Of a stretch of 64,000 nt of DNA, positions 18,266-26,803 are shown in pieces; the first letter of the stretch is position 1, and every line of letters begins with the position of its first letter. Position numbers and translations under genes: made by a program. Location of the stretch: assembly GCA_947501325.1 (NCBI GenBank), contig CANMVC010000002.1:744001-808000 (forward strand). Direction: 5' to 3'. Source of the stretch: an uncultured Sphingomonadaceae bacterium (GTDB taxonomy: Bacteria > Pseudomonadota > Alphaproteobacteria > Sphingomonadales > Sphingomonadaceae). Under the pieces are notes generated by a model, which was not told where the DNA came from, did no database searches, and worked only from the letters and a program-made list of their open reading frames with translations.

Positions 18266-18957
18266 AGACCCGAAAAATCAAAGGAAGAACCGTTTTTGTC
18301 GTTGAAGATGATCGCAAGATATCCGGTATATTGGAAGATTATTTGCGCAGCGCGGGTCATGAGCCACGGAGTTTCTACGATGGTCGCTCCGTCGTCGACG
18401 CTGTGCGTAGCGAGGAACCGGCTGCGGTAATATTGGATATCATGCTGCCTGCCAGTGATGGCTTGACGATTTGCAGAAAGCTCCGCGAATTCAGTGCTGT
18501 TCCGGTGCTGATGCTCACCGCGAAAGTAGAAGAAATTGACAAGATTAGCGGTCTTGCCTTCGGCGCCGATGACTATGTCACCAAACCGTTTAGCGCTCAG
18601 GAAGTCATTGCCCGCGTCAACGCCATGATCCGGCGGGCTGAGGGACGGATCACCAATAATCCGGCGGGACATGTCTATTTGGTCGATGAAGCAGGCCAAC
18701 GGGTGGCATGGCATGGTGAATGGTTGGATCTATCGCCGTCGGAATTTCGGATATTGGCGGCGATGATGAAACGGCCGGGCCAGGTCTTTTCCCGGGATCA
18801 GTTGCTCGATGCGCTGGGTGATCATGCTCTCGACAGTGGTGACCGTGCGATTGACAGTCATATCAAGAATATCCGCCGCAAGATCGTTGCCGTGGATCAT
18901 AAGGCGCGGTGCATCGCATCGGTCTATGGCTCAGGTTACCGGTTCGAACCGGACTAA
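18262..18957 (+). CDS. OmpR/PhoB-family response regulator (BaeR-like)
   Basis: A regulator of 231 residues. The receiver domain has the acidic pair near residues 16-17 (VEDDRK), phospho-acceptor Asp59 (VILDIMLP), Thr in LTAK and Lys in VTKPF. The C-terminal winged helix contains SPSEFRILAAMM and a typical ending VYGSGYRFEPD. The ATG overlaps the kinase stop by 4 nt, so it is the cognate partner. Possible targets are the neighbouring HupE/YHYH genes, which end toward it; that is inference. Confidence 0.95.
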   Translation: MKTRKIKGRTVFVVEDDRKISGILEDYLRSAGHEPRSFYDGRSVVDAVRSEEPAAVILDIMLPASDGLTICRKLREFSAVPVLMLTAKVEEIDKISGLAFGADDYVTKPFSAQEVIARVNAMIRRAEGRITNNPAGHVYLVDEAGQRVAWHGEWLDLSPSEFRILAAMMKRPGQVFSRDQLLDALGDHALDSGDRAIDSHIKNIRRKIVAVDHKARCIASVYGSGYRFEPD

Positions 18958-19068
18958 GACGCAGAGCGTCAAGCAATAACAATCGCATCAAATCCCTTGC
19001 AATGTAACCGGGCCGAAAGGCACGAAGAAAAGGAGTCAGACTAAAAACAAAAAAAGCAGTAAAACTTG

Positions 19069-20151
19069 CTAAATCAGCACAATGCGTTGAATCAAAAGGA
19101 TGAAGCCGAGAATAATCGCGGTGGCTGAAGCAAATTTGGGTACGCGATCAGCGATCCTCATATTGCCGAACCGGTGGAAGACACCAACCAGAAGCAGCAC
19201 TGCACCCAGAAAGAAAAACTGGCCAAGCTCGATCCCGATGTTGAAGCCTGCAAGGGTAGCGACCAGATTGCCGGTATCGCTTGTCATCGCGCCGATGGCA
19301 GATCCAAAGCCAAAGCCGTGGATCAACCCGCAGGCAAATATGACACCAATCCGTGTCCAGCCGATTGTCGCATCATTTTTGTGCCAGTAAGAAAGGTTGA
19401 GCAACGCCATCAGGACAATGCTCGCCGCTATGGCCGGTTCAACAATATCTGGCGATATCCGGAAAATATCCTGCGTCGAAACGGTCAGTGTGATGCTGTG
19501 GGCGATGGTAAAGCTGGTTACGACACTGACCCAGTAGCGCCACCCCGCTCCGGCAATGATGATTGTCAGCAGGAACAGCAAATGGTCCGCACCCGTCAGG
19601 ATATGATCACCGCCGATGCGGATATAGTCCAGAAAAATCGCCCAACCGCCGCGAAAAAACTCATGGGCGGTAACAACCGGCCGCAAGACGGCGACCTCTG
19701 ATACACCGTCCAGAGTCGCTTTAACCGTCATCTGTTGCTCGTCGGGGCCGGTGCCAAATAAGTCGGTCGTCAGAACCGGGTTTTCAGGCGTTTCCGGAAA
19801 GTTGGCGCGATGCAAGATAACGACATAATCCGCCTCCATTTGCGCATCGCTGCCATCCGGTGCCATCACCCAGGAAAGAACGGATGTGCCCGCTTGTCCG
19901 CCGTTACTCACGGTGAACCGGTTGGCAAATTGCTGCTTTATGCTCTGGTTATGCTTCTGGATTTCCTGCGCTGTCAGCTTGCCATCGCCGTCATCATCCA
20001 CATTTTTCAGCGCCGACACTGGCACGGACACGACAAAAAAAGCCGCGTCATCGACAATATTCATTGTCGCATTTTGCTTAGGCAACAAATGGGCTTGTGC
20101 ACCGCTGGCTAAAATGAGTAGCCATAATGCGGCACAAATCCGGGCGATCAT
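19069..20151 (-). CDS. HupE/UreJ-like membrane protein with periplasmic EF-hand
   Basis: A protein of 360 residues. A signal peptide (ending GAQAH) precedes an extracytoplasmic domain of ~150 residues that holds a full EF-hand loop (DDDGDGKLTAQE). About seven membrane helices follow, with His-rich segments GGDHILTGADHLLFLL and ACGLIHGFGFGSA, the pattern of the HupE/UreJ metal-transport superfamily. It probably moves a divalent metal such as nickel or cobalt; the metal is not determined by sequence. The start abuts the stop of the YHYH gene with no gap, so the two are cotranscribed. Confidence 0.82.
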   Translation of the reverse strand: MIARICAALWLLILASGAQAHLLPKQNATMNIVDDAAFFVVSVPVSALKNVDDDGDGKLTAQEIQKHNQSIKQQFANRFTVSNGGQAGTSVLSWVMAPDGSDAQMEADYVVILHRANFPETPENPVLTTDLFGTGPDEQQMTVKATLDGVSEVAVLRPVVTAHEFFRGGWAIFLDYIRIGGDHILTGADHLLFLLTIIIAGAGWRYWVSVVTSFTIAHSITLTVSTQDIFRISPDIVEPAIAASIVLMALLNLSYWHKNDATIGWTRIGVIFACGLIHGFGFGSAIGAMTSDTGNLVATLAGFNIGIELGQFFFLGAVLLLVGVFHRFGNMRIADRVPKFASATAIILGFILLIQRIVLI

Positions 20152-21417
20152 TTATGATCTGCCGCCGCCGCGCGGTGGGCGGTTGCCGCGTCCGCGGCCT
20201 TGCCCGCGCTCACCGCGAGCTTCGCCTCTGCGCTCTGCAGTAGGCTGACTATCCACGGAGCCTTTGACGCACCGTTGCAGGAACGGATAAGTGTCGGTGG
20301 CATAATAATGGTAAACCCCCGTCGGAAAGTCCGGCGTCACACCAAAACGGCCATTGCATTCATCCAAGTCACCAGAACCTGCGACATATTCATAGTCCTG
20401 GGTGAATGCGCCCATCGGTATGACGCCGGAGCTCGGGCGACCAGCGTCGGGAGTAGACTTTAGCTGGTAGCTCGATTTCATAGCACGCAAGGGACTCGTG
20501 CTATATTTGGGGTCCGCATAGCCATAACGGGCATAAACGGGAAAACCGTCGGCAGCCCATCCGATGAGCTGCATCGCTTCACCGGCTGCGGTTTGTTCGG
20601 TCAGCATGCCTTCGGGGATGCCGTGATAATGATATTCGCCGCTTGGCTGGACATGGGCATGGTTTTCGTCATCCCCGAAGGCAAAGCTCGACTGACCCAG
20701 CGCCTCGATGTGCCATTCGCCGGTCCCGCGACCGAGGTCACAGGATGCCGGGTCGGTCACGTCTGATTCACATCGTCCAGCCGTGCCAGGGTCAAATTTT
20801 ATGCCGTTAAGAGCATAAGCAGGAACTTTGACCGGCCGGCCGGACCCTGTCCGCGCGACAGGCGTCAGCGTTGTGGCAAAGCTGACGGTTTGCGCCGATA
20901 TCCGGTTAGGATTATTGGCGTTCGGGAATGTGCCAGTAGCGTGATTGGGCACACCATTGGCGACCAGTAACCGCTGGCCTCGGGTACAGGACCATTTCGC
21001 CTCGCTCTTGAGACCAAGTTGCTCGTTCAGTTCATTGACTTCACTGCTGCAACGGACGCCCAGCGACTGAGCTTGGGTAGAAGCAATCGGGTCGCCCTGA
21101 TCGCCGGCATCTGGTCCTCGCCCATCTTGCCCGCCACCGCGGCGGCCACGGGGACCTCCGGACGGACGGCAGGCAAGGGGTCTATTCTGAGGAGCAAAAC
21201 AGGTGCCGGAAACTTCATCCTGCTCAGATGATTCAAAAGAACAGACATCTCCAGCCGCTTTGCTTACACAGGCGTTCAGCATTTCTTCGGTTGGACGGCC
21301 TTGTCCGCCGCCGCGAGAGCCTTGTTGTGCGGACAGATTGACTGCACCAAAGACGCCGAATCCGAGTGCTGCAATCGACAGAAATGGTACCCAATAGCGT
21401 TTGATTGCCCGCGTCAT
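20152..21417 (-). CDS. YHYH domain protein
   Basis: A secreted protein of 421 residues: an N-terminal hydrophobic segment, a Gly/Arg-rich linker, a Cys-containing region and a YHYH domain with the hallmark GEYHYHGIPEGML. A second conserved stretch (GWAADGFPVYARYGY) and a terminal FPTGVYHYYAT segment follow. The C-terminal ~30 residues are Arg/Gly-rich. The YHYH family is uncharacterised; paired histidines suggest metal binding. It is cotranscribed with the HupE-like gene and has a broken paralogue just upstream. Confidence 0.85.
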   Translation of the reverse strand: MTRAIKRYWVPFLSIAALGFGVFGAVNLSAQQGSRGGGQGRPTEEMLNACVSKAAGDVCSFESSEQDEVSGTCFAPQNRPLACRPSGGPRGRRGGGQDGRGPDAGDQGDPIASTQAQSLGVRCSSEVNELNEQLGLKSEAKWSCTRGQRLLVANGVPNHATGTFPNANNPNRISAQTVSFATTLTPVARTGSGRPVKVPAYALNGIKFDPGTAGRCESDVTDPASCDLGRGTGEWHIEALGQSSFAFGDDENHAHVQPSGEYHYHGIPEGMLTEQTAAGEAMQLIGWAADGFPVYARYGYADPKYSTSPLRAMKSSYQLKSTPDAGRPSSGVIPMGAFTQDYEYVAGSGDLDECNGRFGVTPDFPTGVYHYYATDTYPFLQRCVKGSVDSQPTAERRGEARGERGQGRGRGNRPPRGGGRS

Positions 21418-21418
21418 A

Positions 21419-22447
21419 TCAGTTCACCGTCCCTTTGAGACAGCGGCTGAAATAGGGATAGCTGTCAGTCGCCATATAATAATAAATACCGTCGGGAAAT
21501 TCCGGGGTGACGCCAGTGCGGCCATTGCAATCATCGAGATCGCCGGATCCCTCGACATAGTTCCAGTCAGACCCAAAGGCGCCCAGGGCGACAAAATCCG
21601 TGGAAGGACGATCGGCATCAGCGACCGTGTCCAGCTCAAAGCTGCCTTCGCAGACTTTGACCTCGCTAGTCGCATCCATGGCGTCTGTGTAGCAATAGCG
21701 CGCGTAGACCGGATAGCCGTCAGAAGCCCAGCCGACATGGACCATCTGCCGATTGGTATCGGACACGCCAGCATTGGTCAAAATGCCTTCGGGCATGCCG
21801 TGATAGTGATATTCACCGGTTGGCTGGACATGCGCATTGTTCATGTCCTCGCCAAAATCGAATACATCCTGTCCCAAGGCTTCCACCCGCCACTGATCGG
21901 TACCGTTGGCGAGGTTGCAATCACTGGCTTCATCGGCATCACTCGGACAGGTTCCAGCGGTTCCGGGGTCGAATTTGACGCCATTACGCGCAAAAACATT
22001 GGCGCCGCCGGGGCCGCCTATTTGCGTATTACCGGGACCTGTCGTCGGTGTCAGGGTCGCGATCATGCTCACGGTCTGCGCTTAAATCGTGTTGGGGTTG
22101 CCGGCGTTGGGAAAGGTTCCCACTTCATGATCCGGCAGGCCATTGGCAGTCAAAGTTCGATTGGTATCGTCACAAGACCAGTCCCATGTCGATGTCAGCA
22201 TGCCCGAGGTGCTATATTCACCCATGTAGCTGCCGCTATAGGGACAGTCGACAGCAGCCGTTGACGTATCGGTAGGGGTTGGTGTGGGTGTAGGCGTGGG
22301 CGTTGGAGTTGGTGTGCCAGGAAGAACGACTTCTGTATCATCATCATCACTGCCACAGGCCACTAAGCCAAGCGCGAGAACAGCTGCAGCAGCACCGCTA
22401 AGCATATCTCGACCCAAGCCATTAAACATCATCTTATCTCCACTCAT
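21419..22447 (-). pseudogene. YHYH domain lipoprotein split by one in-frame stop
   Basis: Two same-frame fragments make one YHYH protein of ~342 residues. The 5' fragment (22447-22082) has a lipoprotein signal (LVAC), a Thr-Pro repeat linker (TPTPTPTPTP) and ends NAGNPNTI before TAA. The 3' fragment continues in the same frame as AQTVSMIATLTP and has GEYHYHGMPEGIL. The intact paralogue next door reads NPNRISAQTVSF at this point, so TAA replaces a Ser codon (TCA to TAA is one change). No frameshift is needed. It may be a recent pseudogene, a readthrough gene or a sequencing error. Confidence 0.8.
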
Positions 22448-22608
22448 TCCCGCCTAAGCAAAACGAATATGGTAGGAATGTGGAGGCAATATGGATGCGT
22501 CGGATTTGAGCTATTTGAACCTATATCTTCCGAGAACGGCAATCTTGTGGCACGGGGATAGGCAATGCATTACCCGCAAGCAAACCTGGGGCACATCGCA
22601 ATGAAGTC

Positions 22609-23640
22609 TTATCTTTGTACACGGCCCGAGCCATCACCGCCCATCAGTTTTTCAACCTCGCTAACGGATACGCGGTTAAAGTCGCCTGAGATGCTATGCT
22701 TCAAACAGCTGCCGGCTACAGCAAATTCCAATGATTCTTGACGATCTTCATAGGCATTCAATCCATAGATCAGAGCAGAGGCGAAACTGTCCCCACCGCC
22801 GACCCGGTCGATAATATCGGTAATCTCGTATCGCCGGGATAGTTTGAATCCGCTTTCACGATCCCGCAAGCAGGCAGACCAGCCATTACGGTCCGCGCTA
22901 TGACTTTCTCGCAGCGTAATAGCGATTGTCGACATGTCGGGGTAAAGCTCTAATACTTTCTCAGACAAAGCTTCATATTTTCTGGTGTCCAGTTCGCCGG
23001 CTTCGACATCAACATCTACACTAATTCCCAGGGACTTCTGGCAATCCTCTTCATTGGCGATCCCTACATCAACATATTTAACAAGCTCAGTCATCACCTC
23101 GGGTGCGGACTTGCCATATGTCCAGAGCTTGCCGCGAAAGTTAAAGTCGCACGATACTGTGAGGCCCGCCTTTTTCGCTTGCTGCACACATTCAATACTT
23201 AAATCTGCGGAATTCTGCGTCAACGCCGGTGTGATCCCCGTGATATGAAGCCACTTGACTCCTGCGAAAATCGCTTCCCAATCAAAATCGCCAATATGGC
23301 ATTCGCTGATCGAGGAATGCGCGCGATCATAAATCACTTTTGATGGTCGCTGGTTGGCGCCTGTTTCCAGAAAGTAGATGCCCACTCTATCACCAGCTCG
23401 ACGGATCCGTGACGTATCTACGCCAAACCGCTTTAATTCGCCAATAGCAGAGGCTCCCACATCATTATCGGGCAGCGCAGTTACAAAGCCAGAGGAGAGG
23501 CCGTAGTTGCTCAACGCAACAGCAACATTGGCCTCTCCGCCACCGAATGTTGCTTCAAAATTGGGTGACTGGAAGAATCTTTCATGGCCCGGCGTTTTGA
23601 GCCGCAGCATAATCTCTCCGAATGACAAATAATCCGCCAT
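22609..23640 (-). CDS. kdgK: 2-dehydro-3-deoxygluconokinase (KDG kinase)
   Basis: A PfkB-family sugar kinase of 343 residues. Recognisable parts are [11 protein letters not shown] at the N-terminus, the substrate-lid region [16 protein letters not shown] and the catalytic anion-hole motif [16 protein letters not shown] with the base Asp. It phosphorylates 2-keto-3-deoxygluconate to KDPG. The ATG at 23640 has the RBS AAGGA; an upstream frame extension overlaps the aldolase gene. It is the last gene of the alginate operon, 10 nt after eda. Confidence 0.93.
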   Translation of the reverse strand: MADYLSFGEIMLRLKTPGHERFFQSPNFEATFGGGEANVAVALSNYGLSSGFVTALPDNDVGASAIGELKRFGVDTSRIRRAGDRVGIYFLETGANQRPSKVIYDRAHSSISECHIGDFDWEAIFAGVKWLHITGITPALTQNSADLSIECVQQAKKAGLTVSCDFNFRGKLWTYGKSAPEVMTELVKYVDVGIANEEDCQKSLGISVDVDVEAGELDTRKYEALSEKVLELYPDMSTIAITLRESHSADRNGWSACLRDRESGFKLSRRYEITDIIDRVGGGDSFASALIYGLNAYEDRQESLEFAVAGSCLKHSISGDFNRVSVSEVEKLMGGDGSGRVQR

Positions 23641-23650
23641 ATATAATTCC

Positions 23651-24304
23651 TTATGCTCTTGCATCGTTTGCAAGACTAACCGCCTCGCGTGCCAAGTTAG
23701 TAATCAGGTTATAGTCACCCGCCTCGATTGCGGCTTTCGGCGTTAGCCAGCTGCCGCCACAGGCAATCACCGATGGGACAGCCAGAAATTCGCCGAGGTT
23801 GTCAGCCGAGACGTCGCCAGTAGGCATGAAGCGCATCTCACGGAAAACCGAGCTGAGCGTTTTGAGCATCGGCACACCTCCCGCCAGTTTTGCCGGGAAA
23901 AATTTCACCGTCCGCAAACCCATCGCATAGGCCCGCTGAACTTCTCCAGCAGTCATTGTTCCTGCGTAAACCGGAACATCTTGGCTGAGGCAATGTTGGG
24001 CAACTTCGTCCACAAGCCCTGGCGAGACTATGAATTGAGCGCCTTTCTCCATCGAGGCTTGAAGCTGGTCCATGTCCAATACGGTGCCTGCTCCGACAGT
24101 AATTCCCTCTGTTTCGGCGATAATCGCTTCGAGGCAATCCAAGGCAGCATCGGTGCGAAGTACCACCTCTATCACTTCAAGCCCTCCTTTTTGGAGGGCC
24201 TGAGCGGTTTTGATTGCAACTGCAGGATCGCTAGCTTCGATCAACGGTACAACCGGCGCGCGGTTTAATCGAGCTTCAATAATCTGTTGAATGTTACCGG
24301 TCAT
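23651..24304 (-). CDS. eda: KDPG aldolase
   Basis: A class I aldolase of 217 residues of the Eda family, with the catalytic Glu in [12 protein letters not shown] and the Schiff-base Lys in [12 protein letters not shown]. It splits 2-keto-3-deoxy-6-phosphogluconate into pyruvate and glyceraldehyde-3-phosphate, the final step of alginate monomer breakdown here. It lies 39 nt after the SDR gene and directly before kdgK. Confidence 0.95.
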   Translation of the reverse strand: MTGNIQQIIEARLNRAPVVPLIEASDPAVAIKTAQALQKGGLEVIEVVLRTDAALDCLEAIIAETEGITVGAGTVLDMDQLQASMEKGAQFIVSPGLVDEVAQHCLSQDVPVYAGTMTAGEVQRAYAMGLRTVKFFPAKLAGGVPMLKTLSSVFREMRFMPTGDVSADNLGEFLAVPSVIACGGSWLTPKAAIEAGDYNLITNLAREAVSLANDARA

Positions 24305-24343
24305 TTTTCACCTGTATTCCGTGTAGGACTGGCGCCAATTCCC

Positions 24344-25099
24344 TCAAGAGAAGAAGAGCCCGCCATTAATGTCGATATTGGTGCCGGTAATGAATGAGGC
24401 TTCATCGGACGCTAGATAAGCGACCGCATCGGCGGTTTCTTCAGCGCGGCCCTGACGCCGCAAAGGAGTCGAATTGGCAACATTTTCTCGAACGGCGTCT
24501 TTGGTGAATTTGTCGTGGAAAGTGGTGGCAATCATCCCGGGGCAAAGCGAATTGACGCGGATGCCCTTAGGTCCTAGCTCTTTCGCCATTGAACGAGTGA
24601 AGGTCATCACCGCACCCTTGGATGTAGCATAGGCCGAAGCGCCCGGTCCGCCGCCATCGCGACCCGCTTGCGAGGCCAAATTCACGATCGCGCTACCATC
24701 TGGCATGTAAGGCACAGTTGCCTTGGTCACAAGGAAGGTCGATGTGGTGTTGAGCTGCATGACATAGTTGAAAAATTCTTCGTCCATCTGGTCGAGCGTT
24801 TTACGTTCAACCATACCTCCTGTTACGTTGACGACGATATCGATAACACCACCATAAGAACTACGCGCCTGATCTACCAAATTGGCCACATCTGCTTGTT
24901 TGGTCATGTCGCCTTGTACCAGCAGGGCTTCGCCGCCCGCCGCTTCGATTTCGGCGATGGTTGCATCGCCATCGTCTTTATTGTTGCAGTAATTGACGAT
25001 GACATTGGCGCCTTCTGCCGCGAGCTTAACCGATATGGCCCGGCCAATATCGCGGCTTCCACCAGTGACGATTGCTGTTTTACCGTTAAATTTAGTCAT
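24344..25099 (-). CDS. SDR oxidoreductase, probable DEH reductase
   Basis: A classical short-chain dehydrogenase of 251 residues: cofactor motif TGGSRDIGRA, the NNAG-equivalent VNVTGG, catalytic Ser in NLASQAG and Tyr/Lys in YATSK. On sequence alone it would be called a 3-oxoacyl-ACP reductase. Its position between the uronate transporter and eda makes 4-deoxy-L-erythro-5-hexoseulose uronate (DEH) to KDG reduction the likely reaction, as for the A1-R enzyme of alginate-degrading Sphingomonas. The cofactor preference cannot be read with certainty. Confidence 0.82.
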   Translation of the reverse strand: MTKFNGKTAIVTGGSRDIGRAISVKLAAEGANVIVNYCNNKDDGDATIAEIEAAGGEALLVQGDMTKQADVANLVDQARSSYGGVIDIVVNVTGGMVERKTLDQMDEEFFNYVMQLNTTSTFLVTKATVPYMPDGSAIVNLASQAGRDGGGPGASAYATSKGAVMTFTRSMAKELGPKGIRVNSLCPGMIATTFHDKFTKDAVRENVANSTPLRRQGRAEETADAVAYLASDEASFITGTNIDINGGLFFS

Positions 25100-25136
25100 G
25101 TTTTTTCCTGTTTTAGAACATTAAAGTTGAGATGTT

Positions 25137-26438
25137 TTAGGGAGAATTGGGTTTGAGGGGCTTGATATTCGGGCACAGAATAAAGACCGAAAGCACAGTG
25201 AATATTGCAAGAGCAGCACCAACCGCAAAAGCCGGCGCATAGCTATTCACGGTAATCACGGGGATGAGAAAATTCAGTCCCACCACCGCAAGCTTGGCCG
25301 CTGTTCCGGCAAATCCGGCTAGCGATCCGACGGATTTTCCGCTGTAGAAATCACTGGGCAAGGTCTGGATATTGCCGACAGCCGTCTGGAAACCGAACAA
25401 TATAGCCGCCATCAGCAGCACCGCCATAAGAGGTGTCGCGGCCGTGATTGTCATCAGCAACGAGACCAGCATGATCAACCCGCCCAACGCGATAACGAAT
25501 TTACGGGACTTGTTCACCGTCCAACCGGATTTGATCCGGTTTTGTGCGAGCAGCCCGCCAAACCAGGCACCAAACATGGCACCAACGTAAGGCACCCAGG
25601 CATAAAGGCCGATTTCCGCAACCCCGAAACCATAGGTTTCAGACAGATAGAGCGGAAGCCAACCAACGAACAACCACCAGATCGGGTCGAGGAAAAAGGA
25701 CGCCATAATCACGCCCCAACTTTCCTTGCGAGAGAGAATTTCTCCAGAGCTAGGTGCGTAAGTCGCGATCTCATTGGTTTCGATATTCTTCTGGCCGGTC
25801 AGGATATATTGCCGTTCGTCTTCCGACAGCCAAGGGTGGTCTTCCGGGCCAGACTTGTACATGATCAACCACGGAACCAGCCACAAAAAGCCCAGCGCAC
25901 CAACCGCGATAAAGGTTGCTTGCCATGTCCCGAGGAAGACGAAAAGATAAGCAATGATCGGAGCAGAGACGATCCCACCGATTGCTGCCCCAGAGTTGAA
26001 AATACCCTGCGCGAGTGCACGCTCATTAATCGGGAACCATTCGGCATTGGCCTTGGTTGCGCCGGGCCAGTTGCCAGCCTCAGACACACCCAACAATCCA
26101 CGGAATATAGCAAAGCTCGTCAAGCCAGTCGCTGCTGCGTGCAGCATGGTCGCAGCGGACCAGACAACAATGGACAGCACGAAACCCATTCTGGTGCCGA
26201 TCCAGTCGAATATTTTCCCAAACAGCGTTTGACCAAAGGCATAAGCGAAGGTGAACACGTTCAGGATGATCGCATAGTCGACTTTGGTTAAGCCAAGCTC
26301 GCCAGAAATTTCAGGCCAAAGGAACCCGAGCGCGCCGCGATCAATATAGTTGATAATCGTTGCCAACGCGACAAGGGTTACAATGGCCCAGCGGAATTTT
26401 CCGATCTTGGCGCCTCGGACTTTTGCGGCGACACTCAT
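25137..26438 (-). CDS. MFS transporter, hexuronate/DEH uptake (ACS family)
   Basis: A carrier of 433 residues with 12 predicted membrane helices. The N-terminal YIDRGALGFLWPEISGELG and the loop between helices 2 and 3 (GKIFDWIGTRMGF) fit the anion:cation symporter branch that includes ExuT. The start overlaps kdgF by 4 nt. It probably moves unsaturated uronate or DEH across the inner membrane after periplasmic cleavage by the lyases. Confidence 0.88.
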   Translation of the reverse strand: MSVAAKVRGAKIGKFRWAIVTLVALATIINYIDRGALGFLWPEISGELGLTKVDYAIILNVFTFAYAFGQTLFGKIFDWIGTRMGFVLSIVVWSAATMLHAAATGLTSFAIFRGLLGVSEAGNWPGATKANAEWFPINERALAQGIFNSGAAIGGIVSAPIIAYLFVFLGTWQATFIAVGALGFLWLVPWLIMYKSGPEDHPWLSEDERQYILTGQKNIETNEIATYAPSSGEILSRKESWGVIMASFFLDPIWWLFVGWLPLYLSETYGFGVAEIGLYAWVPYVGAMFGAWFGGLLAQNRIKSGWTVNKSRKFVIALGGLIMLVSLLMTITAATPLMAVLLMAAILFGFQTAVGNIQTLPSDFYSGKSVGSLAGFAGTAAKLAVVGLNFLIPVITVNSYAPAFAVGAALAIFTVLSVFILCPNIKPLKPNSP

Positions 26439-26803
26439 GATGGGTCTCCGGCGCTCAAAAAGCCTTTGCGCTCCGGACTAAACGTATCAAGCAAAACGCC
26501 GGCTTCTAGACAAACCGCGCCATGATTCTGATGCGGCGCGACATAGAAACAATCGCCTGCGCCCAGTTCAAAATCCTTGCCGTCGACATGGACCATGAAC
26601 CGGCCGGATTCGACATAGCTGGATTGGCTATGAAAATGGCTGTGAACGTCGCCGACCGCGTCTTTTTCAAACCATACGCGGCAGATCATGATGCCGGGAC
26701 CATAGCCGAGCATTTGCCGTTTGATGCCGGGACCGACTTCTTCAATGGGAACATCCGATGCACGCACGGCGCTCGGGCTGCATTCGTCCATGGTTACGCT
26801 CAT
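26435..26803 (-). CDS. kdgF: KdgF-like cupin, uronate ring-opening
   Basis: A single-domain cupin of 122 residues with the metal-site motifs GDVHSHFHSQSSYVESGRF and GDCFYVAPHQNHG, giving three to four His ligands and a Glu. In alginate and pectin loci such cupins (KdgF) convert 4,5-unsaturated monouronates to the open-chain keturonic acid. It overlaps the PL17 gene before it and the transporter gene after it by 4 nt each, a tightly coupled set. Confidence 0.87.
   Translation of the reverse strand: MSVTMDECSPSAVRASDVPIEEVGPGIKRQMLGYGPGIMICRVWFEKDAVGDVHSHFHSQSSYVESGRFMVHVDGKDFELGAGDCFYVAPHQNHGAVCLEAGVLLDTFSPERKGFLSAGDPS

Noticed and set aside
21401-22264. A 287-codon plus-strand open frame
   Set aside because: It is antisense to the YHYH pseudogene, whose protein has a clear family motif. 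The plus-strand product shows no recognisable domain.
25542-26291. A 249-codon plus-strand open frame
   Set aside because: It is antisense to the MFS transporter gene and its product is Pro/Arg-rich without domain or RBS support.
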